64,000 bases of DNA, taken from positions 1 through 64,000 of the forward strand of contig JADZDD010000038.1 in the NCBI GenBank assembly GCA_020851235.1. The letters are read 5' to 3'. Origin of the DNA: Burkholderiales bacterium (GTDB lineage Bacteria > Pseudomonadota > Gammaproteobacteria > Burkholderiales > Casimicrobiaceae). A program made the translations under genes and the position numbers. This document shows, one piece after another, positions 54,063-61,503 of the stretch (its first letter is position 1; every line of letters starts with the position of its first letter). Below the pieces are notes generated by a model. It did not search any database. It worked only from the letters and a program-made list of their open reading frames with translations, and was not told the DNA's origin.

Positions 54063-55121
54063 GTGCGAGCCACCGCATCGGCGATGCCCGCTGCCCGCTC
54101 AACCGCAGCGCGCGCCTCGTGGTTCGCGCGCTGGCGGGAGCGCGCGCTGCGCGAGGCGCCCAACGACGTCGGTCCCATCGTTCTGCGCCACTCCCGCATC
54201 TATCTGCTGCCGACGCGGCGTGGGTGGGCGATCATCGGCACGCTGGCGATGATGCTCGTCGGCTCGCTCAACTACTCGCTCGCGCTGGGCCTTGGCGTCA
54301 CCTTCGTGCTCGCCGGGCTCGTCGCCGCCACCCAGCTCCACGCCTTTCGTAACCTCGCCGGCCTCACGGTCGCCCCGCTCGCGGCGGGCGAGGCCTTCGC
54401 CGGCGGCACGCTCGCCTTCACCCTCGCCCTGCACGCCGGCACCGCGGCGCGGCACGACATCAGCGTCGCGAGCGCCACGGCCCGTGCGGGTGGCAACGTC
54501 GAAGCCGGCACCGTGCTCACGACGACGCTCGAGGTCCCGGTCCCGAGACGCGGGCGCGTTGCCCTGGGCCGCGTCACACTTTCCTCCGCGTTCCCGCTCG
54601 GTTTGTGGCGCGCATGGTCGTACGTTCACTTTCCGCTCGCGGGCCTCGTCTTTCCGGCGGCGGAGATGAATCCCCCGCCACTGCCTGCCGGGGAAGGCGG
54701 CCACGATGGACTCACCCGTGGTGCGAGCGACGAGACCGACCTCGTCGGACTGCGCACGTTCCAGCGTGGCGATCCGCCGCAGCGCGTGGCCTGGAAGGCG
54801 GTCGCCCGTGGCGCCGGCTGGTTCAGCAAGGAGTTCGACGCGACCGGCGGCGGGGGTACGGTGACGCTCGCGTGGGAGCGGCTGCCGGCGGCACTTCCGG
54901 TGGAAGCAAGACTCGCGCGACTGACCGCGTGGACGCTCGCGGCCGAGCGCGCCGCGCGCCGCTTCGCCTTGCGCCTGCCGGGCACGTCGCTTCCCGCCGC
55001 ACAAGGTCGCGAACAGCGCATCGCGGCGCTGACCGCGCTGGCACTCTACCCGGCCCAACCCGACGCACCGCCGGCCCGCAAGGCATCGCGGCGCGTCTCC
55101 CGGGGGAGGAACGCGCCCTGA
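54063..55121 (+). CDS. DUF58-domain membrane protein
   Basis: About 352 aa from a GTG at 54063 directly after the MoxR stop; an ATG at 54084 is an alternative. Two adjacent transmembrane segments near 60-100 (GWAIIGTLAMMLVGSLNYS, ALGLGVTFVLAGLVAATQ) are followed by a cytosolic or periplasmic region with the DUF58 core LVGLRTFQRGDPPQRVAWKAVARG near 225. These proteins are constant partners of MoxR ATPases and may have a vWA-like fold. The stop overlaps or abuts the TgpA start, so the three genes are likely one operon. Confidence 0.87.
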   Translation: MRATASAMPAARSTAARASWFARWRERALREAPNDVGPIVLRHSRIYLLPTRRGWAIIGTLAMMLVGSLNYSLALGLGVTFVLAGLVAATQLHAFRNLAGLTVAPLAAGEAFAGGTLAFTLALHAGTAARHDISVASATARAGGNVEAGTVLTTTLEVPVPRRGRVALGRVTLSSAFPLGLWRAWSYVHFPLAGLVFPAAEMNPPPLPAGEGGHDGLTRGASDETDLVGLRTFQRGDPPQRVAWKAVARGAGWFSKEFDATGGGGTVTLAWERLPAALPVEARLARLTAWTLAAERAARRFALRLPGTSLPAAQGREQRIAALTALALYPAQPDAPPARKASRRVSRGRNAP

Positions 55122-55129
55122 ACGCGCAC

Positions 55130-57196
55130 GTGCTCGCCCGCCGCAGCCGATGGGCGGGGCGAACCGCACCTTCGACGCGGACGCTCGGAACGCGCGAGTT
55201 GCGTTGGCTCGGCGTGCTCCTCGTTGCGGCGCAATTGCCGCAGGCGCCGCACCTGCCGATCTGGGTCGCGGTCGCGGGGCTCGCGCTCGTCCTCGTGCGC
55301 GTCGCGATCCTGCGCACCGACCCGTGGCGGCCGCAGGCGCCCCCGGCGCGGATACCGTCGTGGACGCTCGCGGTGTTCGCGATCGCCGCCGCCATTGCGG
55401 TGCGGCAGACCTTCGGCTATTTCGTCGGCCGCGATCCCTCGGTGGCGTTCCTCTACATCCTCGTGGCCATCAAGTATCTCGAAACGCGGACCGCTCGCGA
55501 CGCCACGCTCCTCGTGTGCCTCGCGTGCTTCCTGCTCATGACGCCGTTCTTCTACAGCCAGTCGCTCGTGGCCGCACTGGCCGCGCTGCCGGCAGTCGTG
55601 CTGATCGGCGTCGCGCTCGACGTCCTCGCCCATGCGCAGTCGATCGCGACCCGCACGTTCCAGCCTGGCGTCGCGCTGCGACGTAGCGCCGTGCTGATGC
55701 TGCAGGGTCTGCCGCTCGCCTTCCTCCTCTTCGTCTTCTTCCCGCGTCTCGCCCAACCGTTGTGGGGTTTGCCGACCGACTGGATCGCCCGCTCCGGACT
55801 GTCGGATTCGATGTCGCCGGGACAGATCAGCGAGCTCTCGCTCTCCGACGAGGTGGCGTTTCGCGTCGAGTTCGACGGCGCGGTGCCAAGCGCGCGTGAT
55901 CGCTACTGGCGCGGCCCCGTCTTCGCGCGCTTCGACGGCCGCACGTGGTCGGGCATGCCGTTCGGCGTTCCGGACAGGAGCACGCCGAGCGACGGCGCGA
56001 TCGTCAGCTACACGGTCACGCTCGAGCCCAACGAGCGTCGCTCGCTCTTCGCACTGGAGTTGCCGGCGGCGCCACCGGTGCTGCAGTCCGGATCCGCATC
56101 CGGGCGCGACGTGAAGGCGATCATCACCCGCGACCGGCAGGTGCTGTTGAGCACGCCGGTCACGCAGGCCTTGCGCTACACGCAGCGATCGCACCTCGCG
56201 GCGTCGTACCCGGCGGCCTCGCCGAACGAGGGCCGCCTCCTTCTCGGCCTGGGCGAAGGCAATCCGCGCACGATCGCCTTCGCCCGCGCCCTGCGCCGCG
56301 AGGTGCCCGACGACCACGCTTTCATCGCCGCGATCCTTTCGAAGTTCCGCGACGAGAATTTCGTGTACACGCTGACACCGCCGTTCTACGACCGCGATCC
56401 GGTCGATCTTTTCGTCTTCGAGGAGCGTCGCGGCTTCTGCGAGCACTATGCGAGCGCTTTCGCGCTCATGCTGCGCGCGGCCGGCATCCCGGCGCGCGTG
56501 GTCACCGGCTATCAAGGCGGCGCGACGAACCGCGACTACATGATCGTGCGCCAGTCCGATGCCCATGCGTGGACCGAGGCGCTCCTCGACGGTCGCTGGA
56601 CGCGCTTCGACCCGACCGCTGCGGTCGCGCCTTCGCGTGTCGAAATCGGCCTGGGCGGCGCGTTGCGCGCCGGCGAGCCGCTGCCGTTCCTCGCCCGTCT
56701 CGACGGCACCTGGCTCACCCGGGTGCAACTCGCGTGGGACGCGTTCAATTACGACTGGCGGCGCAACGTCATCGGCTTCAACCGCGAGCGCCAGCGCACG
56801 TTGTGGAACGACTGGAAGCTCGACCCGTACGCGCCCTGGCAGATCGTGCTGCTCGTCGCGGGGCTCGCCGGCACGTGGGCGGCGCTCGTCGTCGGTGGGC
56901 TCATGTGGAAGCGACGCAAGCAGGAGCGCGCGCTCGTCTTGTGGGACGGCCTCAATCGTCGCCTTGCCCGCGCCGGCCTGCCACGCCACCCGTACGAGGG
57001 TCCGATCGCGTTTGCCCATCGTGCCGCGGCGCGTTGGCCCCAGTTCGCGATCGCCTTCACCGCGATCGGTGAATCATTTGCGGCGCTGCGCTACGGTGAC
57101 GTGCCCGCGCCGCGCGAGCGCGAGGCGCTCCTCGCCACACTCAAACGCGCGATCGAAGTGCTGCCGCCGCCCGGGACGCTGCGCGGCGCGTCATGA
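55130..57196 (+). CDS. tgpA: TgpA-type transglutaminase-like membrane protein
   Basis: About 688 aa from a GTG at 55130; a CTG overlapping the upstream stop is possible. N-terminal membrane domain with about six helices (DUF3488), an extracytoplasmic transglutaminase-like domain with Cys in RRGFCEHYASAFALMLRAAG near 437, His in SDAHAWTEALLDGRW near 479 and Asp in TRFDPTAAVAP near 493, then another membrane helix near 570 and a C-terminal DUF4129-like tail. Pseudomonas TgpA is essential in its host, but its substrate is not known. Third gene of the MoxR trio. Confidence 0.88.
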   Translation: MLARRSRWAGRTAPSTRTLGTRELRWLGVLLVAAQLPQAPHLPIWVAVAGLALVLVRVAILRTDPWRPQAPPARIPSWTLAVFAIAAAIAVRQTFGYFVGRDPSVAFLYILVAIKYLETRTARDATLLVCLACFLLMTPFFYSQSLVAALAALPAVVLIGVALDVLAHAQSIATRTFQPGVALRRSAVLMLQGLPLAFLLFVFFPRLAQPLWGLPTDWIARSGLSDSMSPGQISELSLSDEVAFRVEFDGAVPSARDRYWRGPVFARFDGRTWSGMPFGVPDRSTPSDGAIVSYTVTLEPNERRSLFALELPAAPPVLQSGSASGRDVKAIITRDRQVLLSTPVTQALRYTQRSHLAASYPAASPNEGRLLLGLGEGNPRTIAFARALRREVPDDHAFIAAILSKFRDENFVYTLTPPFYDRDPVDLFVFEERRGFCEHYASAFALMLRAAGIPARVVTGYQGGATNRDYMIVRQSDAHAWTEALLDGRWTRFDPTAAVAPSRVEIGLGGALRAGEPLPFLARLDGTWLTRVQLAWDAFNYDWRRNVIGFNRERQRTLWNDWKLDPYAPWQIVLLVAGLAGTWAALVVGGLMWKRRKQERALVLWDGLNRRLARAGLPRHPYEGPIAFAHRAAARWPQFAIAFTAIGESFAALRYGDVPAPREREALLATLKRAIEVLPPPGTLRGAS

Positions 57197-57292
57197 CGCC
57201 ACGCTCGCGCCTTCTTCCGATCCGACGACACAAGGGCGCGCCGCGACGCGCTGCGCGCCCCGCGCGGGGCGCAGCCCGCGCAAGCGGCCGAC

Positions 57293-57655
57293 TCAGCTCG
57301 ACGACGCGCTGCCGCCCATGGTGTCGACCGCCTTGGCGGCGCAGGCCTCGGCGACCGCGCCGCGATACTTCTCGTCGATGCCGTTGACCCAGCCGGCCTT
57401 GACGATGAAATCACCACGCGCCCAACTGTTTTCGGCCTTCAGGAGCGCGAGCTGGCTCGCGCCAGCCTCCTTTGCGTTCTCGACGCAGACGGGGGTATAG
57501 ACCGTCACCACGGCGGCCTTGGCGCGACTCGCGGCCATCCCCTCGGCCGTGGCCCCCGTTACCCACCCGCCCCAGGCGAAGCCAACGATCATCGCTGCCG
57601 CCGCACCACCGACCACGCCCCAGGCACCGGGCCCAACCCATGCGGGAATGTTCAT
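57293..57655 (-). CDS. Small single-pass membrane protein of unknown function
   Basis: 120 aa. One strong hydrophobic helix near 10-30 (GAWGVVGGAAAAMIVGFAWGG) is followed by a ~90-residue Ala-rich domain with a single Cys pair (PVCVENAKEAG near 54 and AEACAAKAV near 107) and KAENSWARGDFIVKAGW. The ribosome site AGGAGGAA is excellent, which supports a real gene. It lies alone between the convergent tgpA and the rpoS stop. I do not recognise it. Confidence 0.65.
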   Translation of the reverse strand: MNIPAWVGPGAWGVVGGAAAAMIVGFAWGGWVTGATAEGMAASRAKAAVVTVYTPVCVENAKEAGASQLALLKAENSWARGDFIVKAGWVNGIDEKYRGAVAEACAAKAVDTMGGSASSS

Positions 57656-57794
57656 TGCTTCCTCCTGTGAGGTTATTGAGGTTCCCCTGGGGGTTGTGAC
57701 TCGCGCCGCGGCAAGGAAGTTTCCGTCGGCACCGCTGTACTGCACCGCCGCGACCCTCACGAACGACGCGCCATCGACCTCTATCCGCCGAGGG

Positions 57795-58751
57795 CTAGAA
57801 CAACGCCTCCTTCGTGAAGCCGCGCCGCTCGAGCTTTTGCTTCAGCTTCTCGAGCGCCTCGGCCTGGATCTGTCGCACGCGCTCGCGGGTGACGCCGACC
57901 TCGGCGGCGAGGTCCTCGAGGGTCGTCACTTCGCAGCCGTTGAGGCCGTAGCGGCGCTCGATCACGAGACGCTGCCGCGGATTGAGTTCCCCGAGCCAGC
58001 GCGCGACCGACGCCTCGATCGCGCTGTCGTGCAGGAGGAGCTCGGGTGCGCGCGCGTCATCGTCGGCGATGCCGTCGGCGATCGTCAGTCCCGACTCGCG
58101 ATCGACGGGCGCGTCGAGCGAGAGCATCTGCTCCTGGTGGCGCAGGAGCCGCTCGATGTCGGCGACCGGCCGTCCGAGGAGGTGCGCGACATCCTCGAGC
58201 GAGGGGTCGCGACCGCCGGGTGGCGCGTGCGTCTCGAGATGGCGCAGCGCGCGCAGCACGATGTTGAGCTCCTTCACGACGTGCGCCGGCAGGCGGATCG
58301 TGCGCGACTGGTTCATGATCGCGCGCTCGATCGACTGGCGGATCCACCACGTCGCGTACGTCGTGAAGCGAAAGCCGCGCTCGGGATCGAATTTCTCGAG
58401 CGCGTGGATGAGGCCGAGGTTGCCCTCCTCGATGAGGTCGGGCAGCGCCACACCGCGATTGGTGTAGTGACGGGCGATGCTGACGACCAGGCGCAGATTG
58501 CGCTCGATCATGATCTGCCGCGATTCGAAGCTCCCCGCGCGCGCGGCACGGGCGTGCGCGAGTTCTTCGGAAGCGGTCAGGAGCGCGTGCTGGCCGACGT
58601 CGTTGAGGTAGAGCTGCGTGACGTCGGTGACGAAGTCGCCGGAGATGCCGGCCGCGGGCTCCTCGAGCGGCAGGTCGGCGGAGAAGCGATCGGGCTCGGG
58701 GCCCGCATCGTCGGCCGGCAGCTCCTCGGGCAGCGGCGCGCCGCGTGTCAC
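57795..58751 (-). CDS. rpoS: RNA polymerase sigma factor RpoS
   Basis: 318 aa from a GTG. Stationary-phase/general-stress sigma factor. Region 1.2-2: DVTQLYLNDVGQHALLTASEE near 42, RNLRLVVSIARHYTNRGVALPDLIEEGNLGLIHALEKFD in pieces (85-122), and TYATWWIRQSIERAIMNQSRTIRLP near 130-155 (-10 recognition). Region 4: LNPRQRLVIERRYGLNG near 253 and LEDLAAEVGVTRERVRQIQAEAL near 280-300 (-35 helix-turn-helix). The position directly after nlpD is conserved across beta- and gammaproteobacteria, and rpoS is usually transcribed from a promoter inside nlpD as well as with it. Confidence 0.95.
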   Translation of the reverse strand: MTRGAPLPEELPADDAGPEPDRFSADLPLEEPAAGISGDFVTDVTQLYLNDVGQHALLTASEELAHARAARAGSFESRQIMIERNLRLVVSIARHYTNRGVALPDLIEEGNLGLIHALEKFDPERGFRFTTYATWWIRQSIERAIMNQSRTIRLPAHVVKELNIVLRALRHLETHAPPGGRDPSLEDVAHLLGRPVADIERLLRHQEQMLSLDAPVDRESGLTIADGIADDDARAPELLLHDSAIEASVARWLGELNPRQRLVIERRYGLNGCEVTTLEDLAAEVGVTRERVRQIQAEALEKLKQKLERRGFTKEALF

Positions 58752-58784
58752 GTCAGGCTCGCACGATCGCCTGCACCGCGAAGT

Positions 58785-59867
58785 TCACGCAGGCGGCAGG
58801 TAACGCACGGGGTCCATGGGCTTGCCCATGCGCCGGATCTCGAAGTGCAGCTTCACTTCGCTCGCGTCGGTGTTCCCCATCTCGGCGATCTTCTGGCCCT
58901 TGCTCACTTTTTCGCCCTCCTTGACGAGGATCTCACGATTGTGCGCGTAGGCGGACAGGTAGGTCTTGTTGTGCTTGACGATGATGAGCTTGCCATAGCC
59001 GCGCAGTCCCGTCCCGGCGTAGACGACGGTGCCCCCTGCGCTCGCGAGCACCGGCTGCCCGGCGGTACCGGCAATGTCGATGCCCTTGAGGTTCGCCGTC
59101 TCCGAGAACGTGCCGACGATCTTGCCCTTGGCCGGCCACACCCAGTCGAGCTTGTCGTCGTCATCGTCGCCGACCGCGGGCGGCGCTTCAGCCTTCGCGG
59201 GGGCCACGGCGCCCGGTGTGGATGCAGCAGCGCTCGTACCGGCTGCGGGTGTCGTGAGCGTCGGCACCGCGGCGGCCACCGTGGTTTCGCTCGCGGCAAC
59301 CGGTGGGGACCGCGCCGCATCGGCGAGCGCCTGCTCGGAATACGCCTCCTTGAACGCCTTCGGCTGGACCTTGAGCGACTCGGTGTTGCGCGGTGTCGCC
59401 ACGGCAACAGGCGGCGGTGCCCCTGCCGCCGGTGCGCCGGGCGTGGCCGCGGCAACGCCGGGTGCGGTGCCCGGGGGCGATGCGACGACCGGCGGCGCCG
59501 TGCGCAGCGGTGCGGTCACGACGCCCGTGCTCGCAGCGGCCGCAGCCGGTGTGCCGGGTGCAGTCAGACGCAGCACCTGTCCGGCGCGGATCAGGTTCAC
59601 GTTGTCGATGTTGTTCCACGCCGCGAGCTCGCGGTAATCGAGTCCGGTGTCGAGCGCGATCTGAAACAGCGTATCGCCACGCTTGACGACGTAGGTTGGA
59701 CCGCCGTCTGCCGGTGCCGCAACGCCCGGCGCCGGGGCCGCCGCCGGCGGGGGCGGTCGCAGGGCGCGATCTTCGACCGGTGCGCGCCGCTGCGTCGCGC
59801 AGCCCGCGACCACGAGCAACGCGCCGACGAGCGCCAGCGCGCGCCACGCGCAGCGCGACCAGGGCAT
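58785..59867 (-). CDS. nlpD: NlpD-like lipoprotein, LysM plus degenerate M23 domain
   Basis: About 360 aa from ATG 59867, giving a compact lipoprotein signal peptide with lipobox LVVAGC near 19; ATG 59900 is an alternative adding 11 residues. A LysM peptidoglycan-binding domain (TYVVKRGDTLFQIALDTGLDY) is near 58-100, then an Ala/Pro-rich linker, then an M23/LytM domain near 255-355. Zinc ligands are incomplete: the first His site reads LKGIDIAG, as in E. coli NlpD, while LHFEIR keeps its His. That is typical of NlpD, which activates the amidase AmiC during cell division rather than cutting peptidoglycan itself. Confidence 0.92.
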   Translation of the reverse strand: MPWSRCAWRALALVGALLVVAGCATQRRAPVEDRALRPPPPAAAPAPGVAAPADGGPTYVVKRGDTLFQIALDTGLDYRELAAWNNIDNVNLIRAGQVLRLTAPGTPAAAAASTGVVTAPLRTAPPVVASPPGTAPGVAAATPGAPAAGAPPPVAVATPRNTESLKVQPKAFKEAYSEQALADAARSPPVAASETTVAAAVPTLTTPAAGTSAAASTPGAVAPAKAEAPPAVGDDDDDKLDWVWPAKGKIVGTFSETANLKGIDIAGTAGQPVLASAGGTVVYAGTGLRGYGKLIIVKHNKTYLSAYAHNREILVKEGEKVSKGQKIAEMGNTDASEVKLHFEIRRMGKPMDPVRYLPPA

Positions 59868-59931
59868 CGTCACGGGTTGCGATGTCAACGGGACAGGCAT
59901 CGAACGATCGACAGGGACGGCGCGCGATCGT

Positions 59932-60627
59932 TCACGCGAGTCCGGACAGGAGAGGGACGAATCTTACCGCATCGAGCGTTTGCTCCTTGATGCCGGCGGG
60001 CGTGAGATCGAGCACCGTGAGCCGCTGCACGCCGTGCTCGTCGCCGGGTTGCGCCAGCGGCAGCACCATGCGCCCCCCCGGCTTGAGATGCGGCAAGAGC
60101 GCGGTTGGAACGAGCGTCGCCCCCGCGGTGACGACGATCGCATCGACGGCAAGGTCTTCCTTGAGTTCGTGGCTGCCGTCGCCGTGCTTGAGCGACACGT
60201 TCACGAGCTTGAGCGAGGTCAGGATGCGCTTGGCCTTGGCAACCAGCGCGCCGATGCGCTCGACGCTCCAGACGTGGCGCGCGATGTGCGCGAGGATCGC
60301 CGTCTGATAGCCGCAGCCGGTGCCGATCTCGAGCACGTCGCCCAGCGTGCGTCCGTTGCGGGCGAGCTCGGTCATGCGCGCGACCACCCACGGCTGCGAG
60401 ATCGTCTGGCCGTGGCCGATCGGCAGCGGCACGTCGTCGTAGGCGCGGATCGCGAGCGCTTCATCGACGAAGAGATGCCGCGGCACCGCGTTCATCGCGG
60501 CGAGGACGAGCTCGTCCTTGATGCCGGCGGCGCGCAGCCGGTCGACCATGCGCGTGCGCGTGCGTGCCGACGTCATCCCGATGCCGTTGCGCTGCCGCTC
60601 CCTGTCGCCGCCCCCGAGCGCTGCCAT
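59932..60627 (-). CDS. pcm: Protein-L-isoaspartate O-methyltransferase
   Basis: About 231 aa. It repairs isoaspartyl residues by SAM-dependent methylation. Motifs: VPRHLFVDEALAIRAYDDVPLPIGHGQTISQPWVVARM in pieces near 48-86, the SAM loop DVLEIGTGCGYQTAIL near 97, and VTAGATLVPTALLPHLKPGGRMVLP near 165. The ATG at 60627 has GGGGAGGGG just upstream; the downstream ATG at 60576 is also possible. It belongs to the surE-pcm-nlpD-rpoS block and lies 54 bp after surE. Confidence 0.93.
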   Translation of the reverse strand: MAALGGGDRERQRNGIGMTSARTRTRMVDRLRAAGIKDELVLAAMNAVPRHLFVDEALAIRAYDDVPLPIGHGQTISQPWVVARMTELARNGRTLGDVLEIGTGCGYQTAILAHIARHVWSVERIGALVAKAKRILTSLKLVNVSLKHGDGSHELKEDLAVDAIVVTAGATLVPTALLPHLKPGGRMVLPLAQPGDEHGVQRLTVLDLTPAGIKEQTLDAVRFVPLLSGLA

Positions 60628-60684
60628 CACCCCTCCCCCGCTTCGCCGTGCGCCGTCGTGCCGTGGCTGCGTGCGCCCCGCGCG

Positions 60685-61425
60685 TCAGCCCACGAGCCAG
60701 TTCGCCACACCACCCATGAGCTCGCGGTCCGTGAGGTCGAACTGTAGCGGCGTCACCGAGACGTAGCCATGGGCGACGGCGTGGAAATCGGTGCCCTCGC
60801 CGGCATCGGCAGCGGCCCCCGCGGAGCCCACCCAGTACACCGTCTCGCCGCGCGGATTCTTCGCGGCCACCGCGCCCTCGGCCTTGTGCCGGCGCCCGAG
60901 CCGGGTGACGCGCGTGCCACGCAGCTCCCCGGCCGCGATGTCGGGCACGTTCACGTTGAGGAGCCACCCACCGGCCGGCGTGCGGGTGTGGCGCTCGACG
61001 ATGGCGACGGCGACTTGCGCGGCCGTCGCCAGGTGGGCGGCGGTCTTCGAGGCGAGCGAGATCGCCACCGACGGAATGCCGAGGAGATAGCCTTCGGTCG
61101 CCGCGGCAACGGTTCCCGAGTAGAGCGTGTCGTCGCCCATGTTGGCGCCCAGATTGATGCCCGACACGACCATGTCGGGCAACTCGTCCAGCAGTCCGGT
61201 CACCGCGAGGTGCACGCAGTCGGTGGGTGTCCCGTTGACGAAGAGGAAGCCGTTGGGCGCGCGGCGCACCTGGAGCGGACGATCGAGGGTGAGCGAGTTG
61301 GACGCGCCGGAGCGATCGCGCTCAGGCGCGACCACCGTGACCTGGGCGTGCGCGCGCAGCGCAGCGGCAAGCTGCTCGATACCCGGCGCAAAATAGCCGT
61401 CGTCGTTCGATATGAGGATGCGCAT
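60685..61425 (-). CDS. surE: 5'/3'-nucleotidase SurE
   Basis: 246 aa. Stationary-phase survival nucleotidase, metal-dependent, cytosolic. N-terminal [19 protein letters not shown] holds the metal Asp pair (ND-D). [17 protein letters not shown] near 34 gives the conserved Ser and Asn, and [24 protein letters not shown] near 85-110 the conserved Asn. Length and order are typical. The ATG at 61425 is chosen because homology begins there. First gene of the surE-pcm-nlpD-rpoS cluster. Confidence 0.95.
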   Translation of the reverse strand: MRILISNDDGYFAPGIEQLAAALRAHAQVTVVAPERDRSGASNSLTLDRPLQVRRAPNGFLFVNGTPTDCVHLAVTGLLDELPDMVVSGINLGANMGDDTLYSGTVAAATEGYLLGIPSVAISLASKTAAHLATAAQVAVAIVERHTRTPAGGWLLNVNVPDIAAGELRGTRVTRLGRRHKAEGAVAAKNPRGETVYWVGSAGAAADAGEGTDFHAVAHGYVSVTPLQFDLTDRELMGGVANWLVG

Positions 61426-61503
61426 CGCGGACCGTCGACCCGTCGCGCGCAAGGTGCGAGACGACGACGGCCGATTATAACGTCGCGCCTGCGCGCTTTC
61501 GCA

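Noticed and set aside
57250..57275. GC-rich hairpin after tgpA (CTGCGCGCCCC / GGGGCGCAG)
   Set aside because: The stem has a 2-nt bulge and there is no T-run on either side, so it is not a convincing intrinsic terminator; such dyads arise often by chance at this GC content.
58785..59867. NlpD M23 domain lacking a zinc-binding His, as a possible new pseudo-enzyme
   Set aside because: This degeneracy is a known trait of NlpD proteins, which work as amidase activators.
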